Shown piece after piece: positions 1 to 5,437 of a DNA stretch of 5,450 bases (the first letter of the stretch is position 1; the number at the start of each line of letters is the position of its first letter). The stretch is from UBA3775 sp964584255. GTDB taxonomy: Bacteria; Bacillota; Clostridia; Lachnospirales; Lachnospiraceae. Below the pieces are notes generated by a model, which saw only the letters and a program-made list of their open reading frames with translations, ran no database searches and was not told the DNA's origin. Both the position numbers and the translations under genes were made by a program. Where the stretch lies: positions 1 through 5,450 of the forward strand of contig CAZOZM010000033.1 of the NCBI GenBank assembly GCA_964584255.1. The letters run 5' to 3'.

Positions 1-47
1 GACGTGTCTTATATCCCCATAGCTGAAGCTAGGGGTTTTACGACACA
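1..47 (-). repeat. 47-bp hairpin repeat, copy 1 (IS200/IS605 right-end-like)
   Basis: These 47 bases are identical to 4470-4516; identity ends at base 48 (T here, G in the other copy). The left limit is uncertain because the window starts here. Read on the minus strand it folds into a stem of CCCC/GGGG plus TAGC/GCTA with loop TTCA and one bulged T, enclosed by an outer GTGTC/GACAC pair at 4-8 and 42-46. The fold matches the TnpB-associated end at 5396-5437. It lies 26 bases past the stop of the ArdC-like gene. No T-run follows the stem in the direction of transcription, so it is not a canonical intrinsic terminator. Origin from an IS200/IS605 right end or omega-RNA scaffold is inferred. Confidence 0.85.
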
Positions 48-51
48 TTGG

Positions 52-77
52 ATAAGGTACTATTTATAGTACCTTAT
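52..77. repeat. Perfect 12-bp palindrome over the stop codon of the ArdC-like gene
   Basis: The arms ATAAGGTACTAT (52-63) and ATAGTACCTTAT (66-77) are exact reverse complements separated by TT. The TAA stop of the ArdC-like gene (74-76) lies in one arm. A related, shorter palindrome sits at the same place after the Toprim gene (2890-2907). There is no GC-rich stem and no T-run, so a terminator is unlikely. A protein-binding site, an RNA processing or stability hairpin, or a recombination site are all possible. Confidence 0.75.
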
Positions 78-1213
78 ATTTCAATTTCATGTTCTCGTTT
101 TTTTACACGGCCCATTTGCCGATTCAATTCTTCACGTCTTTTTATCGCTTGCATCATGGGAGCATCCAATTCATGAGCGTGATTTTTTTTTACTTCTTCT
201 TTACGTTCTTCAAGGTCCTCTTTTTCTCGAACTTCTTTCACCAAATTTTGCTCTTTAACATTTGACACACACAATTGTATATCTTCGATATTTTGGCGAT
301 ATACTTCAAATACGTCTTGAAAAACTTGATTTATAGCCTTTTCAATTTTTTCTTCAGCCTTATCATTCGATTCTTTTTCAAGAATTTCTTCCTTAAAATG
401 CTTAAAATGATTCGCAAAGTGTCTTTTGCGACTGTCAATAACCGGAACACCAAACGTAGATTCTAGCATGATTGATAATGCATCTGCTTCTATTTCTTTT
501 TGTACAACAGATGTATTTGGCATATCACAATGAATCAATGCATGTCCTAATTCATGTAATGTAGTAGATAACATCTGCGTATCTTCTAATTTTTCATTTA
601 TTACTATATGCGTTAATGCAGGATTACAATATCCTCTCAAAGAAATAGAACTCAAATCTTCCCTTGTAATGGACCAGTTCATTTTTCCATTTATATAATT
701 AACTATACCTTGATAAATCATCTGATGTTCGTTGGAAGAATATCCCATATTAAAAAGTTCTGGATATCTTTCTTTAGGAAAAGAGGTTTGAGCAATATCA
801 AATACAGTACCAACTTTAAAATGAACTCTTTTATATCCTTTTATTTCGCCTGATTTATATGCTTCTTTTTGTTCTTTCGTGGCATTTGATAATTGTACAA
901 ATTTACCTTTTTCCACTTCTAACAATGTAGATTGTACTGGCACCCAGATCTTATACCCATGCTGTCCTCTTAATACAGATGCTCCCATATCTTTCCAATC
1001 CTTGAATGATTGACAATATGTAGCATATGGATTTTGAGCATGGATCAGTTGTGTATTTTTAGGACTATATGTATAAAATTTACTTGCAAATGCGAATGCT
1101 TCTGCCATTACTTCAGGATTTTCTTGATAATTTTTTAAAATGTTATTTAAAAGTTCTTGTGCCTTTAATTCATTCTCAATAGCAATCTGCTTTGCCTTAT
1201 CTTCTTTTGTCAA
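74..1213 (-). CDS. ArdC/LtrC-like antirestriction protein with zincin motif
   Basis: Predicted cytoplasmic protein of 379 residues from the chosen TTG start. Residues about 20-145 resemble the ArdC N-terminal ssDNA-binding domain, including the stretch YCQSFKDWKDMGASVLRGQ. A gluzincin/ImmA-IrrE-type site follows: HELGH at about 220-224, then EIEAD at about 240-244, which supplies the third zinc ligand. Residues 265-345 are highly charged and probably helical. The last 28 residues are a basic tail shared with the Toprim protein at 2908-4389. ArdC of plasmid pSa is known as an antirestriction protein, and its N-terminal region resembles the transport domain of the RP4 TraC1 primase. Protection of incoming DNA, and delivery to the recipient, are inferred here. 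The TTG at 1213 is preferred over the GTG at 1222 because AAGAGGTGA lies 5 bases before the TTG but overlaps the GTG. It is the last gene of the apparent operon, 12 bases after its neighbour. Confidence 0.85.
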   Translation of the reverse strand: MTKEDKAKQIAIENELKAQELLNNILKNYQENPEVMAEAFAFASKFYTYSPKNTQLIHAQNPYATYCQSFKDWKDMGASVLRGQHGYKIWVPVQSTLLEVEKGKFVQLSNATKEQKEAYKSGEIKGYKRVHFKVGTVFDIAQTSFPKERYPELFNMGYSSNEHQMIYQGIVNYINGKMNWSITREDLSSISLRGYCNPALTHIVINEKLEDTQMLSTTLHELGHALIHCDMPNTSVVQKEIEADALSIMLESTFGVPVIDSRKRHFANHFKHFKEEILEKESNDKAEEKIEKAINQVFQDVFEVYRQNIEDIQLCVSNVKEQNLVKEVREKEDLEERKEEVKKNHAHELDAPMMQAIKRREELNRQMGRVKKREHEIEI

Positions 1214-1218
1214 ACAAA

Positions 1219-1227
1219 TCACCTCTT
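1219..1227 (-). promoter_or_regulatory. Ribosome binding site that sets the TTG start of the ArdC-like gene
   Basis: AAGAGGTGA reads on the minus strand at 1227-1219, followed by the 5-base spacer TTTGT and TTG at 1213-1211. The longer alternative start, GTG at 1222-1220, lies inside this motif and could not use it. The site also overlaps the TAA stop of the upstream 76-residue gene, so the two genes may be translationally coupled. Confidence 0.7.
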
Positions 1228-1456
1228 ATTCATATATCTTACGAATTTCTCTCTGTTCTTTTTCATCTAATTCAATGATTGGTGTCAAAATCTCATTTTC
1301 AACAATCGTTCCTTCAGGAGCATGACATTCATCACATTCAATAAAAAAGAGATAATCAAATTCATTTTTTACAATCGCTTTCCCGTGATAATACCCGACT
1401 ACAAGATTGTAATTTCTTAAACGTTCTGAATTTCTTGGTGCTTTATATACTGTCAT
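1226..1456 (-). CDS. Small protein of unknown function, 76 residues
   Basis: I do not recognise this family. The protein has a basic N-terminus, a central hydrophobic/aromatic stretch (LVVGYYHGKAIV, then FDYLFFIE) that is too short and polar to be a clear membrane span, a single CDEC pair at residues 41-44, and an acidic, probably helical C-terminus (LDEKEQREIRKIYE). One CxxC alone cannot make a full zinc ribbon, although a dimer could share a metal. The ATG start is supported by AAGGGGAG 6 bases upstream. It lies 15 bases after the membrane-protein gene and 12 bases before the ArdC-like gene, so it is very probably co-transcribed. Being a real gene is well supported by the ribosome binding site and operon spacing; the function is unknown. 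Confidence 0.75.
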   Translation of the reverse strand: MTVYKAPRNSERLRNYNLVVGYYHGKAIVKNEFDYLFFIECDECHAPEGTIVENEILTPIIELDEKEQREIRKIYE

Positions 1457-1471
1457 AATTTCTCCCCTTTA

Positions 1472-1789
1472 TTATTTTCCGAATCCTGGAATCATCAATT
1501 GTAACTGTTCATAAATTTCATATATTTCGTTTATCCACTCATTGCGAATATGTGGGTAAAGCAATGTCATCATTCCTATTGCTGCAAGTACTAATAATAG
1601 CAATGTAGCTGTGATTCTGATCACATTTCCTATTGATCGTATCGTAAATTTATAAAGATTCGATTTTTCGATTACTAAAACTTCTGGTTCTTTTACGTTG
1701 TACTTTTCATGTAATTTTTCCTGTTCACGCTGAAATTGTTTTTCTTTTTCAATTTCTTCCACCAGATTTTTTTTGTACCGAGTACTCAT
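1472..1789 (-). CDS. Small single-span membrane protein, 105 residues
   Basis: I do not recognise a named family. Residues 1-45 are charged and probably helical (KNLVEEIEKEKQFQREQEKL). Residues about 55-78 form one membrane span containing ITATLLLLVLAAIGMM. Roughly 27 residues follow (IRNEWINEIYEIYEQLQLMIPGFGK region). Positive residues before the span (YKFTIRSIGNVIR) suggest that the N-terminus is cytoplasmic. The ATG follows GGAGAA with an 8-base gap. That site lies in the last codons of the TadZ-like gene, whose stop is one base away, so translation of the two is likely coupled. This arrangement suggests the two proteins work together, with this one possibly anchoring a cytoplasmic complex at the membrane. 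That role is inferred. Confidence 0.8.
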   Translation of the reverse strand: MSTRYKKNLVEEIEKEKQFQREQEKLHEKYNVKEPEVLVIEKSNLYKFTIRSIGNVIRITATLLLLVLAAIGMMTLLYPHIRNEWINEIYEIYEQLQLMIPGFGK

Positions 1790-1790
1790 A

Positions 1791-2870
1791 TTATTTTCTC
1801 CACTTAAATAACCATTTTTTCTTTTTTACTTCTTCAGATGTCGTTAGATCCTGTACAGGTATAATCTTTTCATATGCTTCTGGATCAAATAATTTATAAT
1901 GTTCGGAACATCGTTTTGGAGCAATCGCATTTTCAATTTTATTTCCCATTAAATCTTGCATTTCTTCTTGATCTAATTCGTCTGCGAAACTAATGATATA
2001 TTTTACATCATCATAAAATGCACTATCAATCAATTGATATGATGCGTTCAGTTCTGTTGGTTTACATCCAATCACGAAAATCTTTATATCCTTTTCTAGA
2101 AAAGAAATTTTATTAAAATTTGGATTAAAATATGCTCCATAATCATAAATATAATAATCGTATCCTAACTTTTTAATATCTGATATTTTTTCAATTTTGT
2201 AAAAATGATCAATGGTATCAAAAGATAGTTTACCAAGTATTTCATCACAATTATGATTTCCATACCACTCTTTGGTAGTCTCAATAAAATCTGAATCATT
2301 CATCTGAATATAACAAGCTTTATACCCTTTGGTCTGAAGATATTTTATAATATGTAAAGCTTGTGTTGTTGTTCCAATTCGTTCCATTGATCCTGCAACG
2401 CCAATTAATTTAAAATTATAATTTTCTTTTGCTTCTTCTTCGGCTTCTACAAGAGTCAACTTGTTTAATTCATCAATTCCATTTACTGCATAATAACCAT
2501 TCATACATTTTTCTAATTGATCTTTCATATCGCTAAGATTTGTTGCAAAAATAAATTCGGTTATTCCAAATTGCAACAACTCTACAATTATATTAGATGT
2601 TGGCATATATCCACTTGCGTAAATGATCGGTTCTGCACCATTGCAATTACAAATTGATGCAATTTGACTTACAATTTCTTCTGCAGAATCTATATATTGC
2701 TCAATTGCAAATACCATATAGGTTGTACCAGAATGAGCTAAAATGTCATTTATTTGGTAGCGCATATGACCATTAGAATCGATATAGTCATACTCTAAAT
2801 CATGTTTTGATGCAACGGATTCTACAAAATATCCTTTTTCACGTTCCCCTATAAAAAGAATTTTTCCCAT
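1791..2870 (-). CDS. TadZ/CpaE-like protein: receiver-like domain plus degenerate MinD-like ATPase domain
   Basis: The 359-residue protein has two domains. Residues 1-130 look like an atypical response-receiver fold, with alternating strands and helices (KILFIGE, YMVFAIE, EPIIYASGYM, ITEFIFAT). Residues 152-340 resemble the SIMIBI/MinD ATPase fold. The P-loop position reads GVAGSMERIGTTT (157-169): the TTT is retained, but both the signature lysine and the catalytic P-loop lysine are absent, so nucleotide hydrolysis is doubtful. YYIYDYGAY (239-247) sits where the Walker B strand is expected. The C-terminus, KKKKWLFKWRK, is strongly basic and aromatic and could bind membrane. TadZ/CpaE proteins place Tad pilus or secretion machinery at the envelope; that role here is inferred. 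The ATG is supported by AAGGAGAT 5 bases upstream. Alternative: a diverged ParA/MinD-family partition or positioning protein. Confidence 0.7.
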   Translation of the reverse strand: MGKILFIGEREKGYFVESVASKHDLEYDYIDSNGHMRYQINDILAHSGTTYMVFAIEQYIDSAEEIVSQIASICNCNGAEPIIYASGYMPTSNIIVELLQFGITEFIFATNLSDMKDQLEKCMNGYYAVNGIDELNKLTLVEAEEEAKENYNFKLIGVAGSMERIGTTTQALHIIKYLQTKGYKACYIQMNDSDFIETTKEWYGNHNCDEILGKLSFDTIDHFYKIEKISDIKKLGYDYYIYDYGAYFNPNFNKISFLEKDIKIFVIGCKPTELNASYQLIDSAFYDDVKYIISFADELDQEEMQDLMGNKIENAIAPKRCSEHYKLFDPEAYEKIIPVQDLTTSEEVKKKKWLFKWRK

Positions 2871-2889
2871 TTTTTATCTCCTTATCGAA

Positions 2890-2907
2890 CGTACTATAAA
2901 TAGTACC
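2890..2907. repeat. Palindrome between the Toprim gene and the TadZ-like gene
   Basis: GTACTAT (2891-2897) and ATAGTAC (2900-2906) are exact inverted repeats separated by AA. The site abuts the stop of the Toprim gene and lies just upstream of the ribosome binding site of the TadZ-like gene (2876-2883). It matches 15 of 18 bases of the palindrome at 56-73; the two central bases are AA instead of TT, and the first base differs. In RNA it would form a small intercistronic hairpin. Confidence 0.65.
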
Positions 2908-4389
2908 TTAGATTTCCATTTCATATTCTCGTGTTTTTTTTCGTCCCATTTGCCGATTTAATTCTTCTCTCCTTTTTAGTGCTTGCATCATAGGATCTTC
3001 TATTTCAATATTTTTTTTTACTATTTTATCTTTTTCAGGATCTATGTATATAACGCCATCTGATATCTCATTTTCCTCAAACGGGATTTGAGCTTTCATT
3101 GTTTTAATATCCTGTTCTGAAAGAAGATGTTTTTCTAGTGAATTATCAAAAGCCATTCCTGTTAATACATAGTATTGATTTTCCTTTTTCCATACCCCTT
3201 CCTTAAATTCTTCTCCATTTAAACTAACTGTTGCCATGCATACTCCATCTTCCAATTTAAATGATTTAACTTGAAGTCCTATATTCTGATTCTCTTTTTG
3301 CAAAAAATCTATTTTAGAAACCGAAAAATGATGCATTCCTTTTTTTAATTCATCATTCCAGTCTTTTTCTGAACCTGGTAGATGCTCTGTAACAACTAGA
3401 TTCAATCCTTTCTCTTGTATTTCATTTTTGATCAAATTCATGTTTTGGATTCCACCTTTGTCGTTGTCCAAAGCTAACATTAAATGTTCTGTTGGATTTT
3501 TATCCAAATAGTTAAAGAGTGCTAAAAATTTTGTAGCACCTGCAAGTGCCATGTAACTATAATCATGATAATCAATTCCTTGTGCTTTTAAGATACTCAT
3601 GATACTCATTGCATCTATCATACTTTCCGTGACTATTAGATTCTTAGAATTGTGATTAACAAGCATTCCTTTTTCATAGTTGCTCCCTTTTACATCACCG
3701 ACAAAACGCACATCCGTATGTGTCCCTCTTAAACATGCAAATACCGGTTGCTCTTTGTCGTAAGATACAAATACACAATTTCCATATCTGTCTTGGTATA
3801 ATAATTTTCTCGACACAAAATCTTGCACCACATCTTGATCAATCATTCTTGATTTTATAAGATATGCATAAGCTCTGCGCATATTATCAGCTTTTTCTGG
3901 CAACACAAATTTAGGTTTTTCTTTTGTGACAAATGTATTTTTTGTCGTAAAAGATTTTTTTGTTGGTACATTGGTGTTTATTCGTTCAGCAAACTCCTTC
4001 ATAACTTCCGCACTGGATCTCCCAGTAAATTTCATTGCGAATCCAATTACAGAATCGCCTTGACCTATAGCCCCCCTGTTTCCAGCAACCGAGTTTTGCC
4101 AGTAGCATTTTTTATCAAGGTCAATCATTACAGAATCATGTTCTTTTAAAGAATAATATTTTCCTTTTTTTATTGGTGTAAATCCAATTTCTTTTGCATA
4201 ATCAACAATACTGATTTCATCTATGATTTGATTTCGAATAGTATTGTTTTTCTGTAACTGATAGGAAGATAAATTTTTACTTATAAAATCATTCATTGTT
4301 TCAAAAGTAACCTGTTCAGGTAGTTTTATCTGGAGTTCTTCAGATATTGCTGTTGCAAAACTGATCTGTTTTTTCGTAGCTTGTCCCAT
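2908..4389 (-). CDS. DUF3991/Toprim primase-like protein
   Basis: The 493-residue protein has several parts. Residues 1-45 form a small helical domain (TKKQISFATAISEEL). Residues 55-137 resemble the N-terminal part of DnaG/DUF3991-type proteins, with CYWQN and GAIGQGDSVIGF, but the zinc-binding cysteine set is absent. Residues about 163-240 fit DUF3991. The Toprim domain follows, with its glutamate at E255 (LIVTES), DND at 308-310 and the trailing motif DWNDEL at 343-348 that is common in these proteins. Residues 365-455 form an unassigned extra domain. The last 28 residues are the basic tail shared with the ArdC-like protein. Likely acts on DNA in priming or strand conversion of a mobile element; activity is inferred. 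The ATG follows AAAGGAT with a 6-base gap. The gene is 37 bases ahead of the TadZ-like gene. Confidence 0.85.
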   Translation of the reverse strand: MGQATKKQISFATAISEELQIKLPEQVTFETMNDFISKNLSSYQLQKNNTIRNQIIDEISIVDYAKEIGFTPIKKGKYYSLKEHDSVMIDLDKKCYWQNSVAGNRGAIGQGDSVIGFAMKFTGRSSAEVMKEFAERINTNVPTKKSFTTKNTFVTKEKPKFVLPEKADNMRRAYAYLIKSRMIDQDVVQDFVSRKLLYQDRYGNCVFVSYDKEQPVFACLRGTHTDVRFVGDVKGSNYEKGMLVNHNSKNLIVTESMIDAMSIMSILKAQGIDYHDYSYMALAGATKFLALFNYLDKNPTEHLMLALDNDKGGIQNMNLIKNEIQEKGLNLVVTEHLPGSEKDWNDELKKGMHHFSVSKIDFLQKENQNIGLQVKSFKLEDGVCMATVSLNGEEFKEGVWKKENQYYVLTGMAFDNSLEKHLLSEQDIKTMKAQIPFEENEISDGVIYIDPEKDKIVKKNIEIEDPMMQALKRREELNRQMGRKKTREYEMEI

Positions 4390-4469
4390 ACTCTATCCTT
4401 TCTGAAACTTATAGTTTTTGCTAACAAGTGTATATTTGTCCATCTTCAATTACTTGCGTAAATTCGATG

Positions 4470-4516
4470 GACGTGTCTTATATCCCCATAGCTGAAGCTA
4501 GGGGTTTTACGACACA
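4470..4516 (-). repeat. 47-bp hairpin repeat, copy 2, forming the 3' end of the coiled-coil gene
   Basis: This copy is identical to bases 1-47. The CCCC (4484-4487) and GGGG (4501-4504) stem, the TAGC/GCTA inner pair, the bulged T and the outer GTGTC/GACAC pair are all preserved. Read on the minus strand it supplies codons for CVVKPLASAMGI and the TAA stop of the gene at 4478-5323. It is in the same orientation as copy 1. The flanks of the two copies differ, which shows the repeat is a short dispersed unit rather than part of a longer duplication. Confidence 0.9.
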
Positions 4517-5323
4517 GCTGTATAAATTTTTTTCTTCTTCGAGTTTCATGATTCTATCAGTATATTCTCTGATTCGATTCTCATTCTGCTCTATGTTAAT
4601 TTGCAGATTTGTAATATCGGTCTGAACAGACTGAATAATTCGCTCTGTTTCATTGATCTGTTCTAATGTTTGATATCTTTCTTTCTCTTTATAGTCTTCG
4701 ATTCCTGATTGCATGTTAGAAATTTGTTCTTGAAGTTCAAGGTTTTCTGAAGATAATGTTTCTATCTGTAATTTATAATCGTTAATCTTTAGATCAATAC
4801 ATTCTAAACGATATTGATTTTCTGTTTTTTCGTTAATCTCTGAAACTTCGGAAACTTCATTTTTGTTTGTATACAATTTTAATGTATTATTTTCTTCCAC
4901 TTCTGGAATTGTGATTCGAAGAGACACTTCACTCCAGCCTTTTTTCACCTCAGTAACATTTAGTATAAGGAGATCATTCGATTCTACGATAGGATCTATT
5001 TTAAAATATCCTTTTTTTCGATCTAGAATTTCATAAGAATAATTTTTAATTCCGTCCATAGATTTATTATCAAGTTCAATGATAATTTCCATTTCGTTCT
5101 GATCTTTTGCATAATCCCAGGATAAAATTTGTACATCTCTATTTTGCCAAGACTGCGTCTTATTAAGAGGTGTTGCTGCGAGCATATCACTGTTGATTGG
5201 CAACCATATATTTGATGTTAAAAATAATGCATATCCACTACAAAAAATACACAAGAACATTTTTAGCAAAAAACTTTTTTGGTGCTTGACTTTATCAAAA
5301 AAGTGTTCAATTCTTTGCTTCAC
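4478..5323 (-). CDS. Membrane-anchored coiled-coil protein of unknown function, C-terminus altered by repeat
   Basis: The 281-residue protein starts with a short basic cytoplasmic segment and one membrane span at about residues 18-42 (FLLKMFLCIFCSGYALFLTS). A mainly beta-strand region follows (about 60-150; VQILSWDY, MEIIIELDN, EVSLRITIP). A long coiled coil runs from about 170 to 268 (LEQINETERIIQSVQ and similar heptads). The span is a signal anchor rather than a clear cleaved signal, so the body is probably extracytoplasmic. I do not recognise the family; a structural part of an envelope or conjugation complex is plausible. The GTG start has AAAGGGATGA with a 7-base gap. Residues 270-281 and the stop come from the 47-bp repeat, so the native C-terminus is probably lost. 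It precedes the Toprim gene by 88 bases. Confidence 0.75.
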   Translation of the reverse strand: MKQRIEHFFDKVKHQKSFLLKMFLCIFCSGYALFLTSNIWLPINSDMLAATPLNKTQSWQNRDVQILSWDYAKDQNEMEIIIELDNKSMDGIKNYSYEILDRKKGYFKIDPIVESNDLLILNVTEVKKGWSEVSLRITIPEVEENNTLKLYTNKNEVSEVSEINEKTENQYRLECIDLKINDYKLQIETLSSENLELQEQISNMQSGIEDYKEKERYQTLEQINETERIIQSVQTDITNLQINIEQNENRIREYTDRIMKLEEEKNLYSCVVKPLASAMGI

Positions 5324-5330
5324 TATTAGG

Positions 5331-5340
5331 TCATCCCTTT
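5331..5340 (-). promoter_or_regulatory. Ribosome binding site for the GTG start at 5323
   Basis: AAAGGGATGA reads on the minus strand, 7 bases before the GTG. The ATG inside this motif opens only a two-codon frame ending in TAA, so it is not a competing start. This makes GTG the only credible start that keeps the membrane anchor. Confidence 0.55.
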
Positions 5341-5395
5341 CTCTTCTTTATTGTTCTTCTACTGTTTCATTTCATTGATATCCTATTAGCTTGCC

Positions 5396-5437
5396 TTGAC
5401 ACTCCCCACAGCTAAAGCAGGGGGATTCTTGTTTCAA
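5396..5437 (-). mobile_element. Right-end hairpin of an IS200/IS605-type element (TnpB omega-RNA end)
   Basis: Read on the minus strand, the segment starts TTGAAAC, contains a CCCC/GGGG hairpin with loop TTTA and a bulged T, and ends AGTGTCAA. This layout is typical of the 3' end of tnpB-bearing IS200/IS605 elements, where the transposon end overlaps the tnpB stop and encodes the omega-RNA scaffold. If so, the element body lies beyond 5450 and the sequence from 5395 downwards (starting GGCAAGC on the minus strand) is the flanking or guide-matching DNA. The assignment rests on pattern recognition. Confidence 0.6.

Noticed and set aside
1..47. Hairpin as an intrinsic terminator of the operon
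   Set aside because: On the minus strand the stem is followed by ATATAAGACAC, with no T-run. A TTTT follows the stem only on the plus strand, where no gene ends.
275..466. Plus-strand open frame of 63 codons, rich in F, K and L
   Set aside because: It lies wholly inside the ArdC-like gene on the opposite strand, is low in complexity, and has no sensible ribosome binding site. It is an antisense shadow.
1140..1325. Plus-strand open frame of 61 codons
   Set aside because: It spans the junction of two well-supported minus-strand genes and shows no recognisable protein features.
2908..4389. A canonical DnaG-type primase call
   Set aside because: The Toprim motifs are present, but the N-terminal zinc-binding cysteines and the DnaG catalytic-core layout are not. 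DUF3991/Toprim is the safer name.
4390..4469. A promoter ahead of the Toprim gene (TTGAAG, 17 bases, TGTTAG)
   Set aside because: The -10 match is poor and the region may be former coding sequence. The evidence is too weak to annotate it.
4438..4472. Inverted repeat GTCCATC/GATGGAC next to repeat copy 2
   Set aside because: Arms of seven bases, 21 bases apart, are common by chance. One arm overlaps the repeat edge, and the stretch is better explained as the remnant coding end of the coiled-coil gene.
4428..4625. Plus-strand open frame of 65 codons running through the 47-bp repeat
   Set aside because: Most of it is antisense to the coiled-coil coding region, and no ribosome binding site is evident. 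The repeat-encoded stretch is an accident of the hairpin.
5193..5378. Plus-strand open frame of 61 codons
   Set aside because: It is antisense to the membrane anchor of the coiled-coil gene; its composition mirrors that gene.
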